In this document: piece after piece, positions 50,745-58,888 of the stretch
How positions within the stretch are numbered: position 1 is the first letter of the stretch
How the letters are laid out: every line of letters starts with the position of its first letter
NCBI GenBank assembly: GCA_001788835.1
Contig: MFXK01000010.1
Location: 36,553 to 100,552 of the forward strand
Origin: Candidatus Peregrinibacteria bacterium RIFOXYB2_FULL_33_20
GTDB taxonomy: Bacteria; Patescibacteriota; Gracilibacteria; UBA1369; GWF2-33-10
Reading direction: 5' to 3'
Length of the DNA stretch: 64,000 nucleotides
Position numbers and translations under genes: made by a program
Notes under the pieces: model-generated
Databases searched by the model: none
Seen by the model: only the letters and a program-made list of their open reading frames with translations
Told to the model about the DNA's origin: nothing

Positions 50745-51620
50745 TCACATAATCATTTTCTCAATCGGACTTACCAAAATTCCACTAGCACCAACTGCCT
50801 TCAAATTCTCAATTACCTTCCAGAAAATATTTTCTGGAACAACTGAGTGAATTGCAACCATACCTTTTTTATTCAAAGGAACAACTGTTGGCGAATCAAC
50901 TCCTGGTAAAATTTTAACAATTTGAGCAACTGACTTTTCAGGAGCATTCATCATTATATATTTATTTTTCTTTGCATATAAAACACCTTCAATTCTCATT
51001 TTTAACTTATCAATATAATTTTTCTTTTCTTTTATTTTCAAAGTTTTTGGATTACTAATTAATTTAGCTTCAGATTTATATATTTCATAAATCTCTTTCA
51101 TATCATGAGCTCTGAGAGTTGAACCAGTTGATGTAAAATCAGCAATTGCATCAGCCATTGATAAAGATGGAGCAACTTCAACTGCTCCTTTAATTGGTAT
51201 AATTTCAGCTTTAATTTTGTTAATTTCAAAAAATGAACGAAGCGTAGCTATATAAGAAGTTGCAATTTTTTTACCATTAAGATCGAACAACTTTTTTATT
51301 CGACTTTCATTAGTAACAGCTATAACAAAACGACATTTCCCAAAATCCAATGACATTAAATCAACTACTTCTGACGAACTTTCAATAATAACATTATCTC
51401 CAACAATCCCTAAATCAACAACAAAATCCTGCACCATTTCAGGAATATCATCATCACGGACCAAAATTATTTCCAAAGGAAAATTCTCACATTTCACAAA
51501 AAGTGATCTTTCAAAAATCTCAAAATTAAGTCCAATATTTTTTAACAAATTAAGAGATGCCTGGCTTAATCTTCCTGACTTTTGAATAGCAATTTTTAAA
51601 TTTTCATTATTTGTTTGCAT
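50745..51620 (-). CDS. hisG: ATP phosphoribosyltransferase, long form
   Basis: The 291-aa protein has the catalytic bilobed part (IAIQKSGRLSQASLNLL at the N-terminus, VDLGIVGDNVI, DAIADFTSTGSTLRAHDM with the PRPP loop) and a C-terminal regulatory ACT-like domain (VKILPGVDSPTVVPLNKKGMVAIHSVV). The long form is normally feedback-inhibited by histidine and does not need HisZ. It is the first gene of the his operon and starts the pathway. Confidence 0.96.
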   Translation of the reverse strand: MQTNNENLKIAIQKSGRLSQASLNLLKNIGLNFEIFERSLFVKCENFPLEIILVRDDDIPEMVQDFVVDLGIVGDNVIIESSSEVVDLMSLDFGKCRFVIAVTNESRIKKLFDLNGKKIATSYIATLRSFFEINKIKAEIIPIKGAVEVAPSLSMADAIADFTSTGSTLRAHDMKEIYEIYKSEAKLISNPKTLKIKEKKNYIDKLKMRIEGVLYAKKNKYIMMNAPEKSVAQIVKILPGVDSPTVVPLNKKGMVAIHSVVPENIFWKVIENLKAVGASGILVSPIEKMIM

Positions 51621-51647
51621 TATATTTTTTTAGAAATCTTGTTTTAA

Positions 51648-51700
51648 TGTTTTAGCGTGCTAAAACAAAAACATGCTATCAGAAAAAACACAAATGTCAA
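51648..51700 (-). promoter_or_regulatory. his operon promoter and HisR-like operator
   Basis: Minus strand: TTGACA (51695-51700), exactly 17 nt, TAGCAT (51672-51677). At 51648-51667, on the predicted start site, is TGTTTTAGC-GT-GCTAAAACA: 9-bp arms perfect around a 2-bp centre. This position suits a repressor. The TrpR-type gene 88 nt further upstream is the obvious candidate. Confidence 0.75.
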
Positions 51701-51724
51701 GAAAAAATAATTCCCCCGTTCTCT

Positions 51725-51760
51725 AATTTAGAATTCAAAATTCAAAATTTAAAATTATTC
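51725..51760. repeat. AT-rich heptad repeat at the end of the yerC-like gene
   Basis: Tandem AATTTAG and AATTCAA units reach into the stop region of the gene at 51755. Confidence 0.55.
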
Positions 51761-52045
51761 CTCCCCCATCCTCTCCAGCACCAACTTATATCCACCCATT
51801 CCATGATTTAACCAGTGGGCAACTCTTGTTATTGTTGCCGTACTAACTCCAGTTTTTTCATTTATAAATCTGTAGGTCTCTCCCTTATATACTCTTCTTA
51901 CAACTTCAAACCTTTCACCCATTTCTTTCATTTCAGACAAAGTGCATAAATCCCGAAAAAAAGCCTCACATTCTTTTGTGGTTTTCAAAGTCAAAATTGC
52001 CTCATATAACTTTTTCATTTCTTTTGTTTTGAGTTCTTTTTCCAT
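51755..52045 (-). CDS. YerC/TrpR-family repressor, likely HisR-type
   Basis: The 96-aa all-helical protein matches the YerC/YecD branch of the TrpR family: ECEAFFRDLCTLSEMKEMGERFEVVRRVYKGETY, then the helix-turn-helix EKTGVSTATITRVAHWLNHG. TrpR-family YerC proteins have been linked to control of histidine genes in Firmicutes (HisR), from memory. Here it lies directly upstream of hisG, whose promoter carries a fitting palindrome. It is therefore probably a histidine-responsive repressor. Confidence 0.85.
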   Translation of the reverse strand: MEKELKTKEMKKLYEAILTLKTTKECEAFFRDLCTLSEMKEMGERFEVVRRVYKGETYRFINEKTGVSTATITRVAHWLNHGMGGYKLVLERMGEE

Positions 52046-52065
52046 ATTTAAAAAACATTAAAATA

Positions 52066-52452
52066 TTAAAATGGACTTCCATTCTTCGTATATCCATTAA
52101 TATTTTGCTGTAAAAATTCATTTAAATTTCCAAAAAATTCGCCAACAATAGGCAAATCAACTAACATAGTAACAACATAACTTATTATAGCTATAATTAT
52201 AGTTACTCCAAAAAGGAATCCAAGTCCCCTAGCAGTACCAGCAAGCAAATTTGACCAAAAAATCCTCCATGGATGAGACAAATATGTTGCATACTCATGA
52301 AGTCCAACACGGCTTAATTTATTAATAGTTTCATCAATTTTATTTTCCAGATGACCAATTTTTTTTTCAACTTTTTGCTCTGCCTTAATAATTATTTTTT
52401 CTGCTTTATCAACATTATTTTTTAGCAATTTCTTATTTTTTGTTTTAGGCAT
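52066..52452 (-). CDS. DUF5665-like membrane protein
   Basis: The 128-aa protein has a basic coiled-coil-like N-terminus (about 1-50), then YATYLSHPWRIFWSNLLAGTARGLGFLFGVTIIIAIISYVV, the DUF5665 pattern of one amphipathic segment and one transmembrane helix, and LVDLPIVGEFFG. The function is unknown. It lies 20 nt upstream of the yerC-like gene and may share its transcript. Confidence 0.75.
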   Translation of the reverse strand: MPKTKNKKLLKNNVDKAEKIIIKAEQKVEKKIGHLENKIDETINKLSRVGLHEYATYLSHPWRIFWSNLLAGTARGLGFLFGVTIIIAIISYVVTMLVDLPIVGEFFGNLNEFLQQNINGYTKNGSPF

Positions 52453-52528
52453 TTAAAAAAATAAATTTTTATTTAAATCTAATATAACAAAACATTTATA
52501 CTCATACAAATAAATAAACTCACTCTAA

Positions 52529-52600
52529 ATCTCTCTCTTGAAAAAGAGAGACTTTCTACCCCCCTCTCTTTTAAGAGAGTTGGGGGTTAGGGGGGTGAAT
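52529..52600. repeat. Palindromic CCCCTCTC/GAGAG element between genes
   Basis: CTCTCTCTTGAAAAAGAGAG (52531-52550) is a hairpin, followed by CCCCTCTCTTTTAAGAGAG and a G-rich arm (GGGGGTTAGGGGGG). The same type is inside rsmE (52769-52826) and at 62826-62860. Confidence 0.7.
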
Positions 52601-52602
52601 TT

Positions 52603-53352
52603 TTAAACCAACACTTTCGCCAAAGCAACAATTGCCGCAGTTTCAGTGCGTAATATTCTTTTCCCCAAAGATATAATTTGGAACTTCTCACTACATGATT
52701 TAACTAAATTAACTTCTTTATCGCTAAATCCTCCTTCAGGACCAATGAAGATATTGATTCCAAAATTCTCCCCTTGCCCCTCTCTTTTAAGAGAGTGGGA
52801 AAGGGGCTGGGGGGTAAGGGGTGAGTTTTCCCTTTCATAACAAAATAAATTTAAAACATTTTTATCTTTAGAAACTTTCTCTACTGCATCTTCAAATTTA
52901 ATTGGATCAAATAAAAGTGGTATAAATCCCCTTTCACTTTGCTCTGAAGCTTCTTTCATAATTTTTTCCAAGCGATCTTTTTTTGGCAAAAAATCTCTTA
53001 AGGTTCTTTCAGTAACTAATGGAAAAATACCTTTTACGCCCAATTCAGTCGCTTTTTGAGCAATTAATTCAAAAGTTTCTAGCTTTTTTGTTATGGCCTG
53101 GTAAAGAAAAACATCATATTTGGCTTCATTGCCATTTTTTTTCTTTAATAAAACATCAAACTGAACTAAATTTTTATTCAATGATTTTATCTCAGATTCA
53201 TATTCAAATCCTTGATTATCCAATAACACCACATTCTCCCCTATCTTTAATCTCAACACATTAACCATTTGATGACAAAGTTCTTTTTCCATAATTAATA
53301 CTTTATCTTTTTGAAAACATTCTGATGGCAAGAAAAATCTATGAATTGTCAT
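52603..53352 (-). CDS. rsmE: 16S rRNA m3U1498 methyltransferase RsmE
   Basis: The 249-aa SPOUT methyltransferase has an N-terminal PUA-like part, FLYQAITKKLETFELIAQKATELGV, and knot motifs IGPEGGFS and SLGKRILRTETAAIVALA. It methylates U1498 of 16S rRNA. Between CYEREN and NFGINIFIG there is an insert of about 17 residues (SPLTPQPLSHSLKREGQGE) encoded by a palindromic element (52769-52826). The insert lies in the loop before the first knot strand. Confidence 0.93.
   Translation of the reverse strand: MTIHRFFLPSECFQKDKVLIMEKELCHQMVNVLRLKIGENVVLLDNQGFEYESEIKSLNKNLVQFDVLLKKKNGNEAKYDVFLYQAITKKLETFELIAQKATELGVKGIFPLVTERTLRDFLPKKDRLEKIMKEASEQSERGFIPLLFDPIKFEDAVEKVSKDKNVLNLFCYERENSPLTPQPLSHSLKREGQGENFGINIFIGPEGGFSDKEVNLVKSCSEKFQIISLGKRILRTETAAIVALAKVLV
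52769..52826. repeat. Palindromic element in frame in rsmE
   Basis: CCCCTCTCTTTTAAGAGAG with flanking CCCCTTG and CAGCCCC-type arms, translated as PLTPQPLSHSLKREG. Confidence 0.8.
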
Positions 53353-53415
53353 TTGGATTTAATTTAAGACAAAAATATGATATAATAAAAAGATATTATT
53401 TTAAATTCTTAATTT

Positions 53416-53482
53416 TGTAATCGGTAATCAGTAGTCAGTAATCAGTTCAAACTGACTTCTGACTACTCATTTCTAACTACAT
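53416..53482. repeat. Long palindromic heptad repeat
   Basis: GTAATCGGTAATCAGTAGTCAG and its continuation pair with ACTGACTTCTGACTACTCA. The first 16 bases recur exactly at 56083-56172. Confidence 0.7.
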
Positions 53483-53504
53483 CAAACTTTCTAACCCTTA
53501 CCAC

Positions 53505-54983
53505 ATGAAAATTAATTTCTTAGGCGCGGATCGTACCGTTACTGGTTCCAGACATATGCTTGAAATCAATGGTAAAAAAATCCTGCTTGATTGTGGACTT
53601 TATCAAGGTACAAGAAAAGATGAAAATAATATAAATTTAAATTTCCCGTTCAGCCCAGTAGAAATTGACGCGTTAATTCTTTCTCATGCTCATATCGACC
53701 ATAGCGGTAACATCCCTAATTTAGTAAAACAAGGATTTAAAGGACCAATATACTGTACTAACGGCACCAAAGACTTATGTCAATACATGTTACAGGATAG
53801 TGGTTATATTCAAGAGCGTGAAGCGGAATATTTAAATAATAAAAAATTAAAACATGGCGAACCTGCTGATATCAAAGCTCTTTACACTCAAGAAGATGCA
53901 ATCAGAGCTATGCTTCAATTTCGAGCAGTAAGTTATGACATTTCTTTCAAGGTGGAAGATGGCGTATATGTTAAATTTTTAGATGCAGGACATATCTTAG
54001 GATCAGCAATTGTAGTACTGGAATTGCATGATAAAGAAAAAAACCAGGAGCTCATCTTCACTTTTACAGGCGATCTTGGTCGAAAATATTTACCGATTCT
54101 TAGAGATCCGCAAATTCCAGAATATAGCGATATCCTGCTAACAGAAAGTACTTATGGTAATAAATTACATGACGACATTACCCATGCCAAAATTAAAGTT
54201 GCAGAAATCGTTAATAATACCGTAAGCAAAGGTGGTAAAATTATAATTCCTGCTTTTGCTGTTGGTAGGACCCAAGAAATTATCTACACTTTACATGAAT
54301 TAATCAACGAAAATCGAATTCCCAAAATCCCTGTATTCGTTGATAGCCCCCTTGCTGTCAATACCACCGAAGTATTCAAAAATCACCCGGAATGCTTTGA
54401 CCAAGAAACCGCCAAAATGTTGATTGAAGATAAAAGCGGTGTATTTGGTTTTGATTTGTTAACTTACGTTTCCGCAGTTGATGAATCAAAAGCTCTAAAT
54501 AATAAAAATGGCCCAATGATTATTATTTCATCTTCTGGGATGTGTGAACATGGCAGAATATTACATCATTTGAAAAATCAAATCGAAGATCCGAAAAACA
54601 CTATCATGATTGTCGGTTATCAAGCTCAAGATACCCTGGGGAAGAAATTAGTTGAGGGCTTCAAAAGTATAAACATATTTGGCAAACCATACAAAGTACG
54701 AGCAAAGGTGGAAACTACCAATTTCTTTTCCGGTCATGCCGATCGAAATGGCTTATTGGAGTTTGCTACCAACCTCAAAGGCTTGAAGAAGACGTTCATT
54801 GTGCATGGAGATGAGGAAAGAGCTAATGCTTTAAAAGACAGTTTTATTGAAAACGGGCTTAAAGAAGTTTATGTCCCAAATTATGGTGACAGTTTTGACA
54901 TTGTCCTTAATCAGGTAACCCATTTCATAAATCTTAATATCCAACTCCCAAGCGAAGAAAATGCGAAAGTAATGGATGATTAA
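53505..54983 (+). CDS. Beta-CASP metallo-beta-lactamase-fold protein
   Basis: The 492-aa protein has the metal site LSHAHIDHSGNIP (about 58-70), then GHILGSA, FTGDLGRK, and the beta-CASP motifs IPAFAVGRTQEI and ISSSGMCEHGRILHHL, ending with FFSGHADRNGL. The group (COG1236) includes RNA-processing nucleases related to CPSF/Ysh1. It is probably a ribonuclease; bacterial members are less well defined than RNase J. Its start is an ATG directly after a heptad-repeat-bearing gap. Confidence 0.88.
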   Translation: MKINFLGADRTVTGSRHMLEINGKKILLDCGLYQGTRKDENNINLNFPFSPVEIDALILSHAHIDHSGNIPNLVKQGFKGPIYCTNGTKDLCQYMLQDSGYIQEREAEYLNNKKLKHGEPADIKALYTQEDAIRAMLQFRAVSYDISFKVEDGVYVKFLDAGHILGSAIVVLELHDKEKNQELIFTFTGDLGRKYLPILRDPQIPEYSDILLTESTYGNKLHDDITHAKIKVAEIVNNTVSKGGKIIIPAFAVGRTQEIIYTLHELINENRIPKIPVFVDSPLAVNTTEVFKNHPECFDQETAKMLIEDKSGVFGFDLLTYVSAVDESKALNNKNGPMIIISSSGMCEHGRILHHLKNQIEDPKNTIMIVGYQAQDTLGKKLVEGFKSINIFGKPYKVRAKVETTNFFSGHADRNGLLEFATNLKGLKKTFIVHGDEERANALKDSFIENGLKEVYVPNYGDSFDIVLNQVTHFINLNIQLPSEENAKVMDD

Positions 54984-55040
54984 GTACTTGCATCTTCCTG
55001 TTTAGGATTGTAAACTGTCCAGTGTCAAAAACATATTCAC

Positions 55041-56051
55041 ATGGACTATCGCCAAATTATCGCTACAGCCTGGAATATCACAAGAGAAAACAAAAGACTA
55101 ATTAAATGGTATGCTTTCGCGCCAGCGATGATCGCTACGGCCATGGGTATTTTGGAATTTCTATATCAAGTCATTGCTTTCAAAAAAGCTAATATTTTTT
55201 CCAATGAGCATCACGCCAGTTTTGCTTATGAAATTCTGCAATTCATTATTGCTTTTTTCCAAAATCATACCTCCCTCAGCATCGCTTTGATCCCATTATT
55301 AATTTTTTTGGTGTTTTTTAGCATCTTATTCCCGCCATTTGCCAAAGCGGCTTGTGTCCAAATTGTTGCCAGAATATATAATGGTCAAAATGTTTTGCTC
55401 AGAGACGGCGTCAAATATGGCAGTGATTCTTTTATGAGAATGTTAGGATATGAAGCCACAATAAAACATTTCAGCGTGCTCCTAATTATCACGGTATTCT
55501 GTTTTGTGATTAGGACCCTAGGAATAGAGGCTTTAAGGATGCTTTGGCTGCCTTTTATCTTGGCTGTAATTTTAGCTTTAATAATCAGCGTGCTTTTGAC
55601 CTATACTGAATATTACATAGTAATTGATAATTTAAGTATTTCAGAATCTATTTGGAAAAGCTTAAAGATGGTGCTTTATTATTGGGAACACACTTTACTT
55701 TTAATGATACTGATGATTATTATCGGCGCTAGAATTATTTTAAATGCCGCTTTTGTATTATTAATCCCTTCAATTATTTTAGTATCCACTACTTATATAG
55801 CCGCTATTACTCTTTATCAAATTAGTTTAGTGATAGGCTTAATACTTGGCGGCCTAGCTTTTGTGCTGGCATCCTACATTAATGCCATCGTAGATATCTG
55901 GAGTATTAGCGTCTGGACCATTACTTTCCTTAAATTAACCGCTGAAGGAGATAAAAGCGCTAGAGAAACCGAAAAAAATGCAAACAAAGAAATCTTAAAA
56001 ATTCGGGAAACTCCAGCTCTAACGCCAAGTGAAACACAAATGGCGCTGTGA
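55041..56051 (+). CDS. Polytopic membrane protein, 336 aa
   Basis: About six transmembrane helices (about 25-45, 80-105, 145-162, 170-195, 215-240, 245-290), with a cytoplasmic-looking charged tail. The start MDYRQIIATAWNITRENKRLIKWY and the pattern of paired helices recall glycerophosphoryl-diester-type or 'DUF975-like' integral membrane proteins, but I cannot assign a family. It ends with a TGA stop, one of the genes showing that TGA is not reassigned here. It lies 57 nt after the metallo-hydrolase gene. Confidence 0.75.
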   Translation: MDYRQIIATAWNITRENKRLIKWYAFAPAMIATAMGILEFLYQVIAFKKANIFSNEHHASFAYEILQFIIAFFQNHTSLSIALIPLLIFLVFFSILFPPFAKAACVQIVARIYNGQNVLLRDGVKYGSDSFMRMLGYEATIKHFSVLLIITVFCFVIRTLGIEALRMLWLPFILAVILALIISVLLTYTEYYIVIDNLSISESIWKSLKMVLYYWEHTLLLMILMIIIGARIILNAAFVLLIPSIILVSTTYIAAITLYQISLVIGLILGGLAFVLASYINAIVDIWSISVWTITFLKLTAEGDKSARETEKNANKEILKIRETPALTPSETQMAL

Positions 56052-56082
56052 GAATAAAGCTGAGAACTGAAAAAAAAATGAA

Positions 56083-56172
56083 GACAGTAATCGGTAATCA
56101 GTTAACCTGCCCTCACTGACTTCTGACTACTCACTTCTGACTACTCACTTCTGACTACTCACTTCTGACTTC
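56083..56172. repeat. Long palindromic heptad repeat (second copy)
   Basis: GTAATCGGTAATCAGT is followed by at least six units of CTGACTA/CTCACTT type. It fills the gap before the thymidylate-kinase-like gene. Confidence 0.7.
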
Positions 56173-56197
56173 ATCCTCTTTATACTCCACTCTCCCC

Positions 56198-56791
56198 ATG
56201 CCCCTTATCACCATCTACGGCATTAACAACATTGGCAAAACAACACATGCAAAAAATATTGTTAAAAGATTAAAAAAATCAGGCAAAAAAGCAATTTATG
56301 TCAAATATCCTATTTATGATCTCAAGCCAACAGGCCCATTTATTAATAAAATTTTAAGATCAAAAAATTCTCAAAAAATATCAGAAGAAGAACTTCAAAT
56401 GTGGTATGTCCTTAATCGTTACCAATTCGAGCCAACTTTAAAAAAATATTTAAAACAAAATTATATTGTAATTGCCGAAGACTATATTGGGACAGGACTT
56501 GCCTGGGGCTGGACGAAAGGAGCAAATCTGAAATGGCTGGAAAATTTAAACAAACATTTACTCAAGGAAAATTTCGCAATTTTCCTTGATGGCCAAAGAA
56601 CTCTTATAGCAAAAGAACAAAAACACATCCACGAACAAAATGATGATTTAATAAATAAATGCACTGCAAAATACCGCTTACTTGCCAAAAAATATCATTG
56701 GCAAACAATCAATGCTGGATCAGAAAAAGATAGTGAAAAAACACAGGAAATGATTTGGAAATGTGTAAAAAAAATATCTTTTTTGTTTTAA
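56198..56791 (+). CDS. Thymidylate kinase-like protein
   Basis: The 197-aa P-loop protein has GINNIGKTTHAKNIVKRL (P-loop at about 8-16), then KYPIYD, a middle DYIGTGLAWGW in place of the DRY/LID region, and FLDGQ. The overall order is that of dTMP kinases. The usual DR(Y/F) motif is altered (AEDYIGTG), so the substrate could be another nucleoside monophosphate. Its end carries the promoter of the radical SAM cluster. Confidence 0.75.
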   Translation: MPLITIYGINNIGKTTHAKNIVKRLKKSGKKAIYVKYPIYDLKPTGPFINKILRSKNSQKISEEELQMWYVLNRYQFEPTLKKYLKQNYIVIAEDYIGTGLAWGWTKGANLKWLENLNKHLLKENFAIFLDGQRTLIAKEQKHIHEQNDDLINKCTAKYRLLAKKYHWQTINAGSEKDSEKTQEMIWKCVKKISFLF

Positions 56792-56811
56792 ATAATTTAA
56801 TTGTATATAAT
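56783..56811 (+). promoter_or_regulatory. Promoter of the radical SAM cluster
   Basis: TTGTTT (56783-56788), exactly 17 nt, TATAAT (56806-56811), 21 nt before the ATG at 56833. It overlaps the last codons of the kinase-like gene. Confidence 0.6.
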
Positions 56812-56832
56812 AAGTCTGAAATTTAAATTTAA

Positions 56833-58218
56833 ATGAAAATATTTTTTGTCAATCCACCTAATCATCCATTCACAGAAACAAGTTTGCTTATAGAACCCAT
56901 TGACAGTCTGACCGTAGCTTCATATATAGAAAGTCTGGGACATGAGGTGAAATTTATTGACATGGATGTGAAAAAAATGACCACCCGGGATTTAAAAAAA
57001 CATTATGATAAATTCCGGCCTGATTTCACTGTCATAATTTTTGATTATCACATACCGCTACACAATTCTACTGAATGCCTGAACAACAATATTAATATCG
57101 CCAAAACAGCAAAAAAATTTGGATCACAAGTGATTGTTGGCGGCAAAATAGCGACATATAAATGCGACACCTTAATTTACAAAAATTCTCCTATAGATAT
57201 CTGTGTATCATATGAGTTAGAAATTCCCTTAAGGAAATTATTTGCTTTAAAAAAAATAAATTTTAAGGATTTGAATAAAATTCAAGGCCTCTCATTTCTT
57301 CATCATAATAAAATTTATAAAACCAGAGGGAAAGAAACAAAAATTGATATAAATAATCTGCCAGTTGTAAATAGAGATTTAATTGATATTAAAGATTATA
57401 TTGACGTAAGGTCAGTACTTACTTCCAGGGGCTGTCCAATGAATTGCACTTTTTGTCATGTCCCAGGATTCTGGGGTGGATGGTCTTCCATGAATCCTGA
57501 AAATATTTTCAAAGAAATTGAATCTCTCTATAAGAAAAACCAGGCTAAAAAAATTATTTTTCTTAATGATAATGCCATAGTTGACCATAAAAAAATGATT
57601 GATTTGGCAAAAATGCTAATAAAAAATAAAATAAAAGTTAAACTTGGTTGTTTAGGCTCTATTAATTTGTTTGACTTAGAAACAATGAAATATATGTACC
57701 AGGCTGGTTTTCGCTGGATACATTACGGGTGTGAATATGGAGACGATAACGTCCTTAAAAAAATCCATAAAAAAACCACTGTCAGCATGATAAAAAAAAT
57801 CGTGAAGCAAACCCTAAAACTTGGTTTTAGAGTACGCACAAGCTGGATATTGGATTTACCTGAAACTGATATTCATTCTCTTAAAAAGACCATAAAACTC
57901 ATCTCTAGTATTAACTCTCAAGAGATCAGACTTCATTTTTTATCATTAAGACTTGGTAGTGCGCTATATCATCAATATGGAAATGATAATTTATTAACTC
58001 AATATATTCATCACAGTAATCCGAATAATTTTCTTACCAAAATATCGCAAGATATTTTTTTGGAAAACATCCGAATTTTAATAAACAATCTAAAAAACAA
58101 AGGATACAAAATTGTTTATAATGCCAAAGATTTTAATGATTTAAAAACCCTGCAAATCAATAATCCTGAGATGAAAATTGCTTCTTTATGCCCTTTAAGA
58201 TATGGAATTAACTGGTAA
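56833..58218 (+). CDS. B12-binding-domain radical SAM protein
   Basis: The 461-aa protein has an N-terminal cobalamin-binding-like Rossmann domain (about 1-135: MKIFFVNPPNHPFTETSLL, SYIESLGHEVKFIDMD) and a radical SAM core with SRGCPMNCTFCHVPGFWGG (CxxxCxxC, about 202-209). The C-terminal part contains GCEYGDDNVLKKIHK and SWILDLPETD, common in this class. The cobalamin base-off DxHxxG motif is not evident, so B12 use is uncertain. It overlaps the next gene by 17 nt, so translation is coupled. Likely roles are methylation or rearrangement of a small molecule; the substrate is unknown. Confidence 0.85.
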   Translation: MKIFFVNPPNHPFTETSLLIEPIDSLTVASYIESLGHEVKFIDMDVKKMTTRDLKKHYDKFRPDFTVIIFDYHIPLHNSTECLNNNINIAKTAKKFGSQVIVGGKIATYKCDTLIYKNSPIDICVSYELEIPLRKLFALKKINFKDLNKIQGLSFLHHNKIYKTRGKETKIDINNLPVVNRDLIDIKDYIDVRSVLTSRGCPMNCTFCHVPGFWGGWSSMNPENIFKEIESLYKKNQAKKIIFLNDNAIVDHKKMIDLAKMLIKNKIKVKLGCLGSINLFDLETMKYMYQAGFRWIHYGCEYGDDNVLKKIHKKTTVSMIKKIVKQTLKLGFRVRTSWILDLPETDIHSLKKTIKLISSINSQEIRLHFLSLRLGSALYHQYGNDNLLTQYIHHSNPNNFLTKISQDIFLENIRILINNLKNKGYKIVYNAKDFNDLKTLQINNPEMKIASLCPLRYGINW

Positions 58219-58888
58219 AAAAATTTTCGGCATTACTGGAGACATTGCCTCTGGGAAAACCTTTACTTGTAATAAATTAGTTAAAATAGCAACTAAAAAA
58301 AAAATAAAATTACAAATTTTAAGTGTGGATGATATAAGGCGTAATATCTTGAGTAAATCTAAAAAGCAAAAACATATAGACTTAAGAAAGCTTCTGATAA
58401 AAAAGTTGAAATTAAAAAAAATTGATAAAAAATATGCTTTTATAAATTTATTAGAAATTTCTAATAGAATTTTTGGGAATGTAAATAATATGAAATTTTT
58501 CAGATCTCAAGTAAACAAAGAGATATATTTGATAATTAAAAACCATATTTTAAAAACTAAAGATATTATAATCCTTGAATGGGCTTTTCTTATTGAAGAT
58601 GGTTTTATAAATCTGACAAATGGTAATGTAATTTTCATCAAATGCCATAAACGGCAAAGGTTAAAAAGACTTAAAAACACTGATTTGCCAAGAAGCAATT
58701 TGAGAAAACGTCTGCAAGTACAAAGGAATTTTAAAAAAACAAAAAATGAAATAATTAAATTTCAAAAAAAAACCGGGAAAGGCGCTTTAATTATATTTGA
58801 TTCCACAAAGAATCCTGATAATAATAAATATACTCAGCTTTTTAATAAAATTATTAATACTTTTGATAACAAAATCCACAAAATATGA
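58202..58888 (+). CDS. Dephospho-CoA-kinase-like P-loop protein
   Basis: The 228-aa protein has the P-loop GITGDIASGKTFTCNKL (about 10-26), DDIRRNIL after strand 2 and a LID-like LPRSNLRKRLQVQRNFKKTK, all in the order of CoaE. It is very Lys-rich. As it sits between two radical SAM genes and overlaps both, it is more likely a specialised kinase of that cluster than the housekeeping CoaE. The gene upstream overlaps by 17 nt; the one downstream probably starts inside it. Confidence 0.75.
   Translation: MELTGKKIFGITGDIASGKTFTCNKLVKIATKKKIKLQILSVDDIRRNILSKSKKQKHIDLRKLLIKKLKLKKIDKKYAFINLLEISNRIFGNVNNMKFFRSQVNKEIYLIIKNHILKTKDIIILEWAFLIEDGFINLTNGNVIFIKCHKRQRLKRLKNTDLPRSNLRKRLQVQRNFKKTKNEIIKFQKKTGKGALIIFDSTKNPDNNKYTQLFNKIINTFDNKIHKI

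Noticed and set aside
52529..52600. Hairpins considered as a Rho-independent terminator for rsmE
   Set aside because: The element lacks a U-run at the right place and a copy is translated inside rsmE, so it is a repeat element; it may still act as a weak terminator.
58202..58888. Housekeeping dephospho-CoA kinase coaE
   Set aside because: The fold fits, but its overlap with radical SAM genes and its divergent Lys-rich sequence make a cluster-specific kinase more likely, so no symbol is given.
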